From Pseudobdellovibrionaceae bacterium (lineage in GTDB: Bacteria; Bdellovibrionota; Bdellovibrionia; Bdellovibrionales; Bdellovibrionaceae): a DNA stretch of 64,000 nt. Made by a program: the position numbers and the translations under genes. Numbering within the stretch: the first letter of the stretch is position 1; the number at the start of each line of letters is the position of its first letter. Of this stretch, positions 33,596-42,841 are shown piece by piece. A model generated the notes under the pieces. The model saw nothing but the letters and a program-made list of their open reading frames with translations, was not told where the DNA came from and did not search any database. The stretch is taken from the NCBI GenBank assembly GCA_021731025.1, contig JAKFYD010000005.1, forward strand, positions 1 through 64,000. The letters run 5' to 3'.

Positions 33596-35287
33596 ATGTT
33601 GGTTGATTTAAGAGTTTCAAATTTCGCGATCATTGAAAATCTTCATATCACTTTTAAATCAGGACTTAATATCCTTTCCGGAGAAACGGGATCAGGAAAA
33701 TCGGTTCTTCTGAAAAGCTTAGCCTTACTGATGGGTGGAAAAGCTTCGAATGATTCGATTCGCACGGGTCACAAGATGGCTGTTGTGGAAGGCTCTTTTG
33801 ATCTGACAAAAAGAAAAGATCTCTTACGTCGCCTTGATGAATTGGGTATTGAAGCCGAAGATGATTTACTGGTTGTGCGAAGAATTATCAGTTCCGAAGA
33901 CAAATCTCGAGTGTATCTGAACGGACAACTGAGTCCCCTTTCTGATTTACGTGATCTGGTAGCACCCCTGATTGAGGTCACTGGTCCGGCAGCACCATTG
34001 ATTGAAATGACGGGTCAGCATGAAAACCGTAATTTACTTTCGAAGGCTTACCACTTAGACATGATCGATCACTATGCAGGGACTTGGGAAAAGCGCCTGC
34101 AATTCGAAGAAAAGTATGCTCGTAAAAAAGAAATCGAAAATAAAATTGCCGAACTTGAATCCAACAGTCCCAACAAAGCTCAACGATTGGATTTTTTAAT
34201 TTTCCAACGAGATGAAATCAGCGCTTTGGATTTAGCTCCGGGCGAAGAGCATGAGCTTGAAAATGAAATTCGTATTCTTAAGAGCGCTTCGCGACTTTCA
34301 AGTTTTGTGGATATGACCGAAAATGCTTTATGCTCTGACGAAGATTCAGCCACCCAACGCATCAATGCGGTTCTAAAAAAAGCTCACGAAATTTCTTCTT
34401 TGGATCCCCAGATCCAGGAAAAGCTGCAAAATCTCGAGCAGGCCAAGTCGGTATTGGATGATACGGTTTTCGAGCTTCGCAGTTATGTCAGTAAAATTGA
34501 TGATGATCCTTCTCGCTTGGACGAACTCGAAGGACGCCTCAGTCAACTGCGCAAATTGCAAAAAAAATATGGAGCTGAAGTTGGTGATATTCTGAAAGCC
34601 CTGGTTGAAATTGAAGGTGAGATCGCTGACCTGCAAAATTCAGAAGTGCGTATCGAAAGCTTGAAAAAAGAAGGCGAAGCTCTGATGAAGGAATTAATTA
34701 AGTTGGGAGCTGATCTGCACAAGCGTCGCTCGGAAGGGGCAAAGCTGTTAGCTAACAGCGTGAATGCCGAATTGAAATCACTGAATATGAAAGGGGTTAT
34801 TTTTCATATTCGCAGTGATGCCGCGACGGAAATGGTCTCGACAGGAACTAGTGATATTGAATTTATGACCCAAACTTCTCCGAAAGATCCTCCGCGCCCC
34901 TTAGCGAAATTTGCTTCCGGTGGGGAGCTCAGTCGAATTTTGTTAGCTTTAAAGCGAGTCGTTGGTTCTTCTCAACAACCCCGCACTTATTTGTTCGACG
35001 AAGTCGATACCGGAGTTTCTGGTGAAACCGCGGAACGAGTTGGGCAGAAATTGCGAAGCATTGCCAAAGGACAACAGGTGATTTGCGTGACCCATCTTCC
35101 GCAAGTTGCCGCCCATGGAGATGTGCATTTTTCGATTCAAAAGTCTCCTCAAAAAGGCTCGGTGAATATGGAAATTCTGGAACTGAAAGACAGCGAAAGA
35201 GTGCGTGAAATCGCTCGTTTAATTTCGGGTGAAAAGATTTCTAAAACCAGCTTGGATCATGCCAAAGAATTATTAAGCCAAGTGTAG
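33596..35287 (+). CDS. recN: DNA repair protein RecN
   Basis: This SMC-like ATPase acts at double-strand breaks. N-terminal: LRVSNFAIIENLHI, then Walker A SGETGSGKSVLLKSL. Middle: coiled coils. C-terminal: FASGGELSRILLALKRV (signature), TYLFDEVDTGVSGE (Walker B, D-loop) and CVTHLPQVAAHGD. At 563 residues it is 10 longer than the common ~553, which is accounted for by an internal tandem duplication (33962-34021) next to the Q-loop-like GQHE. It follows nadK. A hairpin (35301-35328) lies behind it. Confidence 0.94.
   Translation: MLVDLRVSNFAIIENLHITFKSGLNILSGETGSGKSVLLKSLALLMGGKASNDSIRTGHKMAVVEGSFDLTKRKDLLRRLDELGIEAEDDLLVVRRIISSEDKSRVYLNGQLSPLSDLRDLVAPLIEVTGPAAPLIEMTGQHENRNLLSKAYHLDMIDHYAGTWEKRLQFEEKYARKKEIENKIAELESNSPNKAQRLDFLIFQRDEISALDLAPGEEHELENEIRILKSASRLSSFVDMTENALCSDEDSATQRINAVLKKAHEISSLDPQIQEKLQNLEQAKSVLDDTVFELRSYVSKIDDDPSRLDELEGRLSQLRKLQKKYGAEVGDILKALVEIEGEIADLQNSEVRIESLKKEGEALMKELIKLGADLHKRRSEGAKLLANSVNAELKSLNMKGVIFHIRSDAATEMVSTGTSDIEFMTQTSPKDPPRPLAKFASGGELSRILLALKRVVGSSQQPRTYLFDEVDTGVSGETAERVGQKLRSIAKGQQVICVTHLPQVAAHGDVHFSIQKSPQKGSVNMEILELKDSERVREIARLISGEKISKTSLDHAKELLSQV
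33962..34021 (+). repeat. two 30-bp tandem repeats inside recN
   Basis: The two 30-base units (33962-33991, 33992-34021) encode APLIEVTGPA and APLIEMTGQH. The second unit leads into the conserved GQHEN segment, so the first is the extra copy. The nucleotide sequences differ at several third positions, so the duplication is not a very recent assembly artefact. Confidence 0.75.
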
Positions 35288-35300
35288 TTGGCCCATCTTC

Positions 35301-35328
35301 GTCACCCCTTTTGTAAAAAAAGGGTGAC
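35301..35328. terminator. hairpin behind recN
   Basis: GTCACCC (35301-35307) pairs with GGGTGAC (35322-35328), and TTTT with part of the A-run between them. There is no T-run directly after it on the plus strand, so it may be a weak terminator or an RNA-stabilising stem. Confidence 0.45.
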
Positions 35329-35370
35329 AAAAATTGTGACACTTTTAAAAAACCCATTTCTCGACTATGT

Positions 35371-35445
35371 ACTCTATAGCTCAAGAGTGCGTGGCCGTTC
35401 GGGCCCGAGGCTTTTTGAGTAGCTGGGGAATTTAATGGGGGCACT
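35371..35445 (+). promoter_or_regulatory. possible promoter and GC-stem leader before small exported protein
   Basis: A -10-like TATAGC (35375-35380) is followed by a leader in which GGCC (35393) can pair with GGCC (35402), and TCAA (35381) with TTGA (35415), enclosing it. The leader ends at the GTG of the next gene. The fold was judged by eye only and matches no riboswitch class known to me. Confidence 0.35.
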
Positions 35446-35775
35446 GTGAAATTACTTATTCAATTGATCATCATGCAAATTTTGGGAGTTTTCCTTTTGT
35501 ATTCTTTAGCTGAAGCCGCGCCAACGGCTCTCGTTACAAATGTGCTCAGCAGCGAAGTGGTTCAGCAGATGGAAGCTCAGTTCCCAAAAGGTTTAACAGT
35601 GACACTGACCCGAATCGAACAAGTTAAAAGTTATGTCTGCACCAATTGTTTTGATTTTAAATTAACTTATTCAGGGATTTCCTCACGCAACGGTCGCCCG
35701 ATTAAATTCGACAAGCTGGTGCGCACGAAAGGCGTTGGATCACAGCAGATCGATGTTTCCTTAGTTCATCCCTAA
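35446..35775 (+). CDS. small exported protein with Cys-x2-Cys
   Basis: The 109-residue protein begins at a GTG with GGGGG a few bases upstream, then a signal peptide (LLIQLIIMQILGVFLLYSLAEA). The mature ~85 residues hold one CTNC pair and a short beta-rich tail. No family is recognised. It converges directly on the Nudix gene, with adjacent stop codons. Confidence 0.65.
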   Translation: MKLLIQLIIMQILGVFLLYSLAEAAPTALVTNVLSSEVVQQMEAQFPKGLTVTLTRIEQVKSYVCTNCFDFKLTYSGISSRNGRPIKFDKLVRTKGVGSQQIDVSLVHP

Positions 35776-36330
35776 TTACCACTTAGCATTTAAAATTTTT
35801 TCGTACCAGAATAAAGCCAAGGATGTTTTCACGTCGGTGATTTGTCCCTGCCGCAGTAAAGCAAAAGCTTCATCGAAACTGATCTCCTGAATATTTAAAA
35901 TTTCTCCTTCATCGGGCTCGGGATCAACCCAAGTCAAATCTTTAGCCATATACAAATCAATGAATTCATCACCATATCCAATGACAGGATGAATACGAGT
36001 CATAAGCTGCATCGATTTTGCCACCGCACCAACCTCTTCCCGCAGCTCACGGTGAGCCGTCTGCAAAGACGTTTCGCCGTGATCAATTTTTCCGGCGGGA
36101 AATTCAAGAAAATTTCTTTTTAAGGGATGGCGATACTGTTCAATCATCACTAAACGTCCATCATCAAGCACAGGGATCATCAAGGCTGCACCTGGATGAA
36201 GGACATATTCCCGAATGGACTTCCCACCATCAGGGAGAAGAACTTTGTCTCTCTGCACTTTGAGCCAGTGACCTTGAAAGACCAGTTCGGACTCTATAGT
36301 CTTTTCTGTCAGATCTTTTTTTGATTTCAT
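35776..36330 (-). CDS. Nudix hydrolase, ADP-ribose pyrophosphatase type
   Basis: The Nudix box is complete: GKIDHGETSLQTAHRELREEVGA (G-x5-E-x7-REUXEEXGU). The context VMIEQYRHPLKRNFLEFPAGKID is that of NudF/ADP-ribose pyrophosphatases, which hydrolyse ADP-ribose to AMP and ribose 5-phosphate. At 184 residues it has typical length. AAGGGG lies before the ATG. It is divergent from the barrel gene at 36484, sharing a 153-base intergenic region. Confidence 0.92.
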   Translation of the reverse strand: MKSKKDLTEKTIESELVFQGHWLKVQRDKVLLPDGGKSIREYVLHPGAALMIPVLDDGRLVMIEQYRHPLKRNFLEFPAGKIDHGETSLQTAHRELREEVGAVAKSMQLMTRIHPVIGYGDEFIDLYMAKDLTWVDPEPDEGEILNIQEISFDEAFALLRQGQITDVKTSLALFWYEKILNAKW

Positions 36331-36387
36331 TTTTCCCCTTAATCCTTGTCGTAGCTGGATTTTAAATTCTCTCGATCCTTTGCCGCC

Positions 36388-36405
36388 GATTCAAGTCAAG
36401 ACTAG
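36388..36405. promoter_or_regulatory. candidate shared promoter-region motif (second copy)
   Basis: GATTCAAGTCAAGACTAG is the partner of the motif at 12717-12734. On the minus strand it contains TTGACT, which could serve as a -35 element for the Nudix gene, 58 bases from its ATG. Confidence 0.35.
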
Positions 36406-36483
36406 ACCTCCATCGAGAGAGACTCTCCGGAAATCTTGCCCTAATAAGACAACTGTTAGAACCTTAGAGACGGAGGAATTCCT

Positions 36484-37233
36484 ATGATCAAAGCGACTCA
36501 AATCAATTCGTTTTTTTTCTGCATTTTAATAACATCTTTGCTGGCTTCTGAAGCTGCACAAGCTCGGCGTGGTGCCAGCATTAGCGGTGACAGTGCCATT
36601 AGTTTTGGCCTTAGCCTTATTTCATCTCAACAAAAAGATCTCAATTCTTTGGTTGATTATGTGAATGCCAATGGCGGAGGAGTTACCACAAAAAGTTTAA
36701 ATTCCGCTTACGATATTTATGCTCAGTATATGTTTCGTTTTTCAGGCTCGATGTTTGGTTTAGCCTTCCGCCCCTCTTACTTTACCACTTCAGCGACTGG
36801 CTCTGGAGCTACAGTTGGTGATTACAAACACGAACTGACGGGAATTACTTTTTTCCCTTTGTTGCGCGTTTACCCCTTGGAAAATAATTTCATTAAATTC
36901 TTTCTTCAAGGTGGAGTTGGATATGGGTCGCTCAAAGGGAAGCTGACTCAGGGTAGCCACTCTCTTGAATATTCGGGGTCAAATTTTGGGGCGCAAGCGG
37001 GATTAGGCGCCGAGTTTTGCTTCACCGACAGTCAGTGCATTGGCATTGAAGGAAATGTTCGCTATCTTCCCATCGAAAGAAACACAGTCAGTTCTATTTC
37101 TTCAGGATTTCCCACAACCGGCACCGGTCTGACTCAGTCCGAAAATGGACGCGAACTCGAGTACGACAGAAATGACTTAACGACGACGATGTCAGGAATC
37201 CAGGGAGCCGTTTCCTACATCCTTAATTTTTGA
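36484..37233 (+). CDS. outer membrane beta-barrel protein
   Basis: Signal peptide (FFFCILITSLLASEAAQA) followed by strands typical of OmpA-like barrels: YDIYAQYMFRF, MFGLAFRPSYF, GITFFPLLRVYPL, FIKFFLQGGVGYGSL, NFGAQAGLGAEFCF and a C-terminal GAVSYILNF ending in Phe. At 249 residues it fits an eight-stranded barrel; the TFFPLLRVYP strand is seen in several Bdellovibrio-type barrels. GGAGG precedes the ATG. The cNMP-EAL gene follows 18 bases later, probably on the same message. Confidence 0.78.
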   Translation: MIKATQINSFFFCILITSLLASEAAQARRGASISGDSAISFGLSLISSQQKDLNSLVDYVNANGGGVTTKSLNSAYDIYAQYMFRFSGSMFGLAFRPSYFTTSATGSGATVGDYKHELTGITFFPLLRVYPLENNFIKFFLQGGVGYGSLKGKLTQGSHSLEYSGSNFGAQAGLGAEFCFTDSQCIGIEGNVRYLPIERNTVSSISSGFPTTGTGLTQSENGRELEYDRNDLTTTMSGIQGAVSYILNF

Positions 37234-37251
37234 TCAGCGTAAGGCGGTTCT

Positions 37252-38421
37252 ATGGTTCGATACAAAAAGAATGATGTTATTTTCCGCCAAGGTGATGTGG
37301 GTGATTGTGCCTACATCATTGAATCTGGGCAAATTCTTATTTATCTGACGAAAGACGATAATGAAATTCCTTTAAGCCTTATCGGCCCTGGTGAAATTTT
37401 TGGAGAGATGGCTCTTCTCGATAACCAAAATCGTTCCGCATCGGCCCGCGCTTTAGAAGAAACAGTCCTCAACATGGTTAATCGCGAACAGGTTCTCGAA
37501 CGGGTTAACAGTTCCGACACCATCGTTCAATTGCTGATGCGGGTTCTGCTAAAACGCATTCGCAATCAAAATATGAAAATGCTCGCACCAAAGAAAGAAA
37601 GTTCACTCTATGATTTGACCGAGTGGGCTTCGAGTCCTGATCAAAAAGCCATTGATAAAATCAAACTTGAAATTCGCATTAAAGAAGCTTTCGCTAATAA
37701 AGAATTTCGGCTTTACTATCAACCCATCATTGATTTAAAGACTCGGCAAATCGTTGGTGCCGAAGCCTTACTGCGATGGGAAAGTCCCAAGGAGGTTATT
37801 CCTCCGATTGTTTTTATTGATCTTCTCGAAAATTCATCGATGATGATCCCCGTTGGGGAATGGATCATCGAACAGGCTTGCATAGACCTTAAAGAATTTC
37901 ACAAATGTCATCCCAAGTTTGTTTCCAGCATCAATATCTCAGCGCGACAGATTTTAGCGCCCAACTTTTTGGATTACATTGAAAGCTTAACTAAAAAATA
38001 TTCCTTGTCTCCGAGCTGTTTGAAATTGGAGATGACCGAAAGAATCATGATGGAAGGTGTACTGGCCATTGAAATGCTGAAGAAGTGCCACAATCTGGGT
38101 TACCCCATTTCTATTGACGATTTCGGCACGGGCTTTTCGAGCCTGCAGTACATTTCCCAAATGCCCATTGATGATATAAAGATCGATCGCTCTTTCGTCA
38201 TGAAGATCACTCAGGATCTTAAGACCCAGGCCATCGTCGAGACCTTACTCTTTATGGCTCGCTCTTTAAATTTGAACGTCATTTCCGAAGGCATTGAAAA
38301 TCAAGATGAAATGAATTGGCTGAAGAGCAAGGGATCTCAGTACGGGCAAGGTTGGCTCTTTTCGAAAGCTATTCCTCGCAATGATTTGATCACTAAAATG
38401 AAAACGAATTTAATTATTTAA
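37252..38421 (+). CDS. cyclic-nucleotide-gated EAL phosphodiesterase (Bd1971-like)
   Basis: Residues ~1-120 form a cNMP-binding domain (FRQGDVGDCAYIIESG, GPGEIFGEMALLDNQNRSASARA with the phosphate-binding cassette), then an EAL domain (~145-385). Catalytic residues appear complete: AEALLRW, NIS, EMTER, DDFGTGFSSL, IKIDRSFV, SEGIE, YGQGWLFSK. This architecture is that of Bdellovibrio Bd1971, a cAMP-activated c-di-GMP phosphodiesterase. So it should degrade c-di-GMP in response to cAMP. It shares a 12-base overlap with the convergent LpxH-like gene and follows the barrel gene closely. Confidence 0.92.
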   Translation: MVRYKKNDVIFRQGDVGDCAYIIESGQILIYLTKDDNEIPLSLIGPGEIFGEMALLDNQNRSASARALEETVLNMVNREQVLERVNSSDTIVQLLMRVLLKRIRNQNMKMLAPKKESSLYDLTEWASSPDQKAIDKIKLEIRIKEAFANKEFRLYYQPIIDLKTRQIVGAEALLRWESPKEVIPPIVFIDLLENSSMMIPVGEWIIEQACIDLKEFHKCHPKFVSSINISARQILAPNFLDYIESLTKKYSLSPSCLKLEMTERIMMEGVLAIEMLKKCHNLGYPISIDDFGTGFSSLQYISQMPIDDIKIDRSFVMKITQDLKTQAIVETLLFMARSLNLNVISEGIENQDEMNWLKSKGSQYGQGWLFSKAIPRNDLITKMKTNLII

Positions 38422-39150
38422 ATCGATCCACTCAATTTTTTTGTTTTGAATTTTTAGAACCTGGGGATCTTCAAACCAGCTTCCTAAATTGATTGAACGA
38501 ACATTTTTATTATTAATCTGAAATTCGAAATCATCCTTCACGTGCATGTGACCAGAAATAATAAGATCAAAAGAAGCCTCATTGTAAACTCGGTGAGCAT
38601 GCTCGCGGATCATTTGCACCAAACGGCCTTTATTCGATTGACGATAACGTCCACTTTTCTTGCGACTCAAAGGACTCCAAAACTCACCAAGGCCCAACCA
38701 AAATTCTCCGGGAACCTGGTGACCTAATTTTTCAACCCAAGGGTTTCGTAGGAATTTCCGCAATCGCAAATAAGCCTTATCATTTTGATTGATAAGATCC
38801 CCATGTTCACAGCGGACTTTTAAGCCATCAATATCAAAAATTTTGGCATCGGTATAAACTTCAGCGCCTAAGGCATCTCGCCAGTAAGGATGGATATGCA
38901 GATCGTGATTTCCCTCGAAGAAATAAATTTCACTGCCCGATTTCTTTAAGCTCTCCAGAATCTCCAGAAGATCACGGTATTTTTTTCTGAAAATATCGTG
39001 ACCAGAAACCCAAAGATCAAAAATATCCCCCAATAGAAAAAGCTTAACAGGAGATTTTTTTTGCAGGGAATGCAAAAAGCGCAACAGGATTTGCCCGTTG
39101 CGCTCATTGATTGATTTAAGATGGAGATCCGAAAGAAAATAACTCTCCAC
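38410..39150 (-). CDS. lpxH: UDP-2,3-diacylglucosamine diphosphatase (LpxH-like)
   Basis: Calcineurin-type metallophosphoesterase motifs are all present: FLSDLHL, LLGDIFDLW, FEGNHDLH, CEHGDLI, and SGHMHVK. The layout matches LpxH, which hydrolyses UDP-2,3-diacylglucosamine to lipid X in lipid A synthesis at the inner membrane. At 246 residues it has the LpxH length. It lies 5 bases behind ftsZ on the same strand and so ends the long minus-strand dcw transcript, linking lipid A and peptidoglycan synthesis. Confidence 0.85.
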   Translation of the reverse strand: MESYFLSDLHLKSINERNGQILLRFLHSLQKKSPVKLFLLGDIFDLWVSGHDIFRKKYRDLLEILESLKKSGSEIYFFEGNHDLHIHPYWRDALGAEVYTDAKIFDIDGLKVRCEHGDLINQNDKAYLRLRKFLRNPWVEKLGHQVPGEFWLGLGEFWSPLSRKKSGRYRQSNKGRLVQMIREHAHRVYNEASFDLIISGHMHVKDDFEFQINNKNVRSINLGSWFEDPQVLKIQNKKIEWIDLNN

Positions 39151-39155
39151 GAACT

Positions 39156-40694
39156 TTATTCTTTATTCGCCTCTAAATTTTGTCTCTTGCGAATAAAAGC
39201 GGGTACTTCTAAATTTTGGTTTCCAAAAGGAGAACTTAAAACTTCGCGAGCCATGCGACGTGCCTCTTCCAAAGAAGGATCGGCCTCGATGTTCATCGCC
39301 AATTGCTCAGGATGATTGTACTTGGCTTTAATCTCTTGGCTATCTTTGAAAGCGCGAGCTTTAGCCAGTAACAAATCTCGAGAAGTTACCGCCGCTTCGC
39401 TGGGAACAATCGGAGTTGGAATATCGATAGGTGGAGTCACCAAAGGAGCGGGCTGTTGCATTTGCTGCTGGGGCACCTGAGGCGCCACTTCCGGAGCTGG
39501 CGCTACTGGCACTGGCGGAGCTTGAGGCATTTGCTGCTGAGGCATAACCGCCGATGGGTTCATAGGTCGAGAAGGCATTTGCGCCTGCATCTCGTGCTCT
39601 TGAGTGTAATGAGTTACCGTGTTTTGCACGCGAGAAATCGGTGGCAGTTCCATAGATGGAGGTGCCGACATCGCCGTATTTGCATTCAAGAAGCTTTGCA
39701 TTTGCGCCAAAGTTTCGGAAGTGATCGCTTTCGGTTCTTGTTTAGAAAATCCAGTTGCGATTACGGTAACGCGCACTTCGTCTCCGAGAGAATCATCAAT
39801 CACTGCACCGAAAATAATTTCAGCATCTTCGTGAGCGGCTTCAGTAATCAATGTCGAAGCCTCGTTCACTTCATAGAGACTTAGATCTGTTCCACCTGAA
39901 ACATTGATGATGATTCCGGTAGCGCCATCGATTTTAATATTTTCAAGCAATGGAGAAGAAATCGCCATGGTCGCTGCAATAACAGCACGATTTTCACCGC
40001 GAGCCGCGCCCGTTCCCATGATGGCTTTACCTTTTTCTCTCATCACCGTGCGAATATCTGCGAAATCCAAATTGATCAGACCGCGAATGTTGATCAGATC
40101 AGAAATACCTTTTACCGCTTGCAAAAGAACTTCATCCGCTTTTTTGAAAGTTTCCAAAAGTGGAGTTTTTTCAGCAGCGATGGTCAACAATTTTTGATTT
40201 GGAATAACGATCAAGGTATCAACGTTTTCCTGCAATTCTTGCAATCCGCTTTCAGCGTGTTTGCCCCGTTTTTTACCTTCGAACATGAAAGGCTTAGTGA
40301 CCACACCGATGGTCAGTGCACCTAATTCACGAGCGATCTTAGCAACGATAGGAGCACCACCTGTTCCGGTGCCTCCGCCCATTCCGGCAGTGACAAAAAC
40401 CATGTCAGCGCCTTCGAGTTTTTCAACGATTTCATTGTAAGATTCAACGGCGGCGCGACGACCAATATCAGGATTCGCTCCGGCGCCTAATCCTTTGGTT
40501 AAATCTAATCCTAATTGAATTTTTGTCTGTGCTTTATTTGCGTTCAACGCTTGGATATCTGTATTTGCAACGACAAATTCAACGCCATTCATCCCGCCTT
40601 CGATCATTGTCGAAACGGCATTACTTCCCCCGCCGCCGACGCCGACGACTTTAATATTTGCACCGATATTTATATTCTCTTCGAGTTCAAACAT
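39156..40694 (-). CDS. ftsZ: cell division protein FtsZ with long Q/P-rich linker
   Basis: Tubulin-like GTPase that forms the Z ring. G-box [12 protein letters not shown] (~106-117), T7 loop [11 protein letters not shown] and C-terminal tail [11 protein letters not shown], the conserved FtsA-binding peptide, are present. The core ends near residue 320; a ~170-residue linker rich in Gln, Pro, Met and Ala makes the protein 512 residues, longer than the usual ~385. GGGGGAG stands upstream of the ATG. It follows ftsA by 12 bases at the 3' end of the dcw cluster. Confidence 0.97.
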   Translation of the reverse strand: MFELEENINIGANIKVVGVGGGGSNAVSTMIEGGMNGVEFVVANTDIQALNANKAQTKIQLGLDLTKGLGAGANPDIGRRAAVESYNEIVEKLEGADMVFVTAGMGGGTGTGGAPIVAKIARELGALTIGVVTKPFMFEGKKRGKHAESGLQELQENVDTLIVIPNQKLLTIAAEKTPLLETFKKADEVLLQAVKGISDLINIRGLINLDFADIRTVMREKGKAIMGTGAARGENRAVIAATMAISSPLLENIKIDGATGIIINVSGGTDLSLYEVNEASTLITEAAHEDAEIIFGAVIDDSLGDEVRVTVIATGFSKQEPKAITSETLAQMQSFLNANTAMSAPPSMELPPISRVQNTVTHYTQEHEMQAQMPSRPMNPSAVMPQQQMPQAPPVPVAPAPEVAPQVPQQQMQQPAPLVTPPIDIPTPIVPSEAAVTSRDLLLAKARAFKDSQEIKAKYNHPEQLAMNIEADPSLEEARRMAREVLSSPFGNQNLEVPAFIRKRQNLEANKE

Positions 40695-40706
40695 TCACTC
40701 CCCCAA

Positions 40707-41960
40707 TCAAAACATATTACCTAAGAAATCCTTTATTTTTCGAGTCAAACCATCCAGCGAATCTGCGAGATGAACTTCACCCGAGGCCATACTTATCAAG
40801 TGTTCTCGATTTTCATTCAGTCCATACAAAAGCAAGCCGACCGCTGTCGCATAGTCCGCTTGTTTAATAACATCAATTAGGCCACCCACCTTAGCGGGAA
40901 GTCCTTTGCGCACGGGGATTTCAAAAATGAACTCACCCATTTCGCTAAGACCTTCCAGTTGGCTAGCTCCTCCCGTTAACACCACTCCTGAACCCAGAAA
41001 TGGCATCAGCCCGCTCATCTGCAAATCATGTGAAATAAGATTTAAAACTTCTTCCGCACGCGCTTCTAAAACATCAGCTAAATCTTTTCGCGGAATCTGA
41101 CGAGAATTTCTTCCGCCGACACCTTCAACTTCGATGCTTTCGTTTTCATTCACAATCGAAGCCAGTGCGCTTCCGTACTTTTTCTTAAGAATTTCGGCAG
41201 CCACTTGCGGAGTTCGTAAACCCACTGCCACATCGTGACTGAAGTGATAGCCTCCGACAGGAATTATGGAAGAGTGAGCAACGCTACCATTTGCAAAGTA
41301 CAACAAGTTGCAAGTGCCTCCGCCCATATCAACGACACAGACACCCAGATTTTTTTCATCTTCAGAAAGTACAGCCAGTGAAGAGGCCAAGGTGTCTAAC
41401 ACCAGACCGTTCACTCTAAGCCCTGCTTTTTCGACGCATTTTAAAGTATTATTTAAAGCCGTTTGCCCACCCGTAACGATGTGGACTGCAGCTTCTAAGC
41501 GCACTCCTGACATCCCGACAGGATCTGTGATTCCATCTTGATTATCCACTTTGTATTCACGAGGTAGAACATGAAGAACTTGTCGATCCGCGGGAACAGC
41601 GACTGCTTTTGCAGCTTCAATCACGCGATCAATGTCAGAGCCATGAACTTCTTTGTTCTTAATGGCGACCATGCCTTTGGAGTCGAAAGATTTAATATGA
41701 GTTCCCGAAACGCCGACCCAAACATCATTGACTTGATATCCGGCCATCAGTTCAGCTTCTTCTTTAGCTTTACGAATAGATTCTGTGGTGGCTTCGATGT
41801 TCACCACAACGCCTTGACGAATTCCTGTATTGGGAGCTTTACCGACGCCGACAATTTCGACTAAGCCGTCCATATTGACGGTGCCAATGACAAATGCGAC
41901 TTTTGTAGAACCAATATCCAGACCCGCTATAAGTGGAGCCTTAGGTTTGTTCGTACTCAT
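40707..41960 (-). CDS. ftsA: cell division protein FtsA
   Basis: Actin-like ATPase that tethers FtsZ to the membrane. It has the phosphate-1 motif GLDIGSTKVAFVIG, CVVDMGGGTCNLLYF (phosphate-2), GSGVVLTGGASQLEGL (adenosine) and a C-terminal amphipathic helix LTRKIKDFLGNMF for membrane binding. At 417 residues the length is usual. It sits between ftsQ and ftsZ as in most dcw clusters. A 19-base hairpin lies in the 88-base gap on its upstream side. Confidence 0.97.
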   Translation of the reverse strand: MSTNKPKAPLIAGLDIGSTKVAFVIGTVNMDGLVEIVGVGKAPNTGIRQGVVVNIEATTESIRKAKEEAELMAGYQVNDVWVGVSGTHIKSFDSKGMVAIKNKEVHGSDIDRVIEAAKAVAVPADRQVLHVLPREYKVDNQDGITDPVGMSGVRLEAAVHIVTGGQTALNNTLKCVEKAGLRVNGLVLDTLASSLAVLSEDEKNLGVCVVDMGGGTCNLLYFANGSVAHSSIIPVGGYHFSHDVAVGLRTPQVAAEILKKKYGSALASIVNENESIEVEGVGGRNSRQIPRKDLADVLEARAEEVLNLISHDLQMSGLMPFLGSGVVLTGGASQLEGLSEMGEFIFEIPVRKGLPAKVGGLIDVIKQADYATAVGLLLYGLNENREHLISMASGEVHLADSLDGLTRKIKDFLGNMF

Positions 41961-42017
41961 CCGTAAGTTCCTCTGTAAAGTTCTTTGAAGCCATCCTAAG
42001 TAGATTTCTTACAAAGC

Positions 42018-42036
42018 AGGACTCATCTTAAGTCCT
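42018..42036 (-). promoter_or_regulatory. hairpin between ftsQ and ftsA
   Basis: AGGACT-CATCTTA-AGTCCT is a perfect 6-bp stem with a 7-base loop in the ftsQ-ftsA gap. No T-run follows, so it is more likely an RNA stability or regulatory element than a terminator. Confidence 0.4.
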
Positions 42037-42048
42037 TTAGACTTTAGC

Positions 42049-42804
42049 TTAGGGACCCTTACGCAACCTGACAAGGACTTTCTGAGATAAGGTAGCGTCG
42101 ATGACGCGCGCCTTAAATTCGTTGGTGTTGAGATATTCGAGCACTTGATTCACTCGAGCGCCCTTGATGACAAACTGATCTTCACCCATTTTAACTTGGA
42201 TTCCTGTTTTTATCAGCGAAACCCAAAATCCATCTTTGGATTCATACTTCACTTCAGAAATATTTTGCGGACTAAAGGGACCTTTATCAGGAATTTCTTC
42301 AAGCATAGTAATAACTTTTGATCGCAAACTGAGATCGTCAGAAAAAATTTCTCCTTGAAGCACAGCCACATCTGGTGCCAGCGCAGGAGCGATGGGTTCT
42401 GAAAGTTTACCGTCAGCCATCACCGGAAAGAGTTGGCCTTTTTTGTTCATGTAGAGAAATTTTATTTCCTGAGGAACAATCTCCACCCGCAAAGTCGAAG
42501 GCCATTCCCGAACCAACTGCACATGCTGAATCCAATTCATCGAAAAAAGATTTTGAGAAATTTTCTGCATGTTCAATTTAATGATCGAAGTGCCTTTCAA
42601 GTTTGTAAGTTGGTCACTTATTTTCTCAATCAAGGGAGTGACATAAGGAGGAGTCGCCATCGGCGAATTGTCAGCGGCTCTGATAGCAATCTCAATTTTT
42701 TTCAGTTGAAAAAAGCCTTCACCCTCGAGCTGCCGGTAAATAACAAAGCCGACCAGAGGAAAAATGACGATGAATGAGATGAATTTCAAAAAAATTTTCA
42801 GCAC
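42049..42804 (-). CDS. ftsQ: cell division protein FtsQ/DivIB
   Basis: Single-pass protein of the divisome core. A short cytoplasmic tail precedes a transmembrane helix (FISFIVIFPLVGFVIY), then a POTRA domain (FFQLKKIEIAIR, IIKLNMQKISQNLFSMNWI) and a second beta domain (LRVEIVPQEIKFLYMN). FtsQ interacts with FtsL and FtsB at the septum. At 251 residues it is of typical length. It lies between murB and ftsA as expected, but an HNH endonuclease gene intervenes 38 bases upstream. Confidence 0.9.
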   Translation of the reverse strand: MLKIFLKFISFIVIFPLVGFVIYRQLEGEGFFQLKKIEIAIRAADNSPMATPPYVTPLIEKISDQLTNLKGTSIIKLNMQKISQNLFSMNWIQHVQLVREWPSTLRVEIVPQEIKFLYMNKKGQLFPVMADGKLSEPIAPALAPDVAVLQGEIFSDDLSLRSKVITMLEEIPDKGPFSPQNISEVKYESKDGFWVSLIKTGIQVKMGEDQFVIKGARVNQVLEYLNTNEFKARVIDATLSQKVLVRLRKGP

Positions 42805-42841
42805 GAAAACAGTTTAACAGTGTCGTAGCAGGGGCCCCAGT

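Noticed and set aside
39456-39884. 142-residue His/Arg/Leu-rich plus-strand frame
   Set aside because: It is the antisense shadow of the Gln/Pro/Met-rich FtsZ linker.
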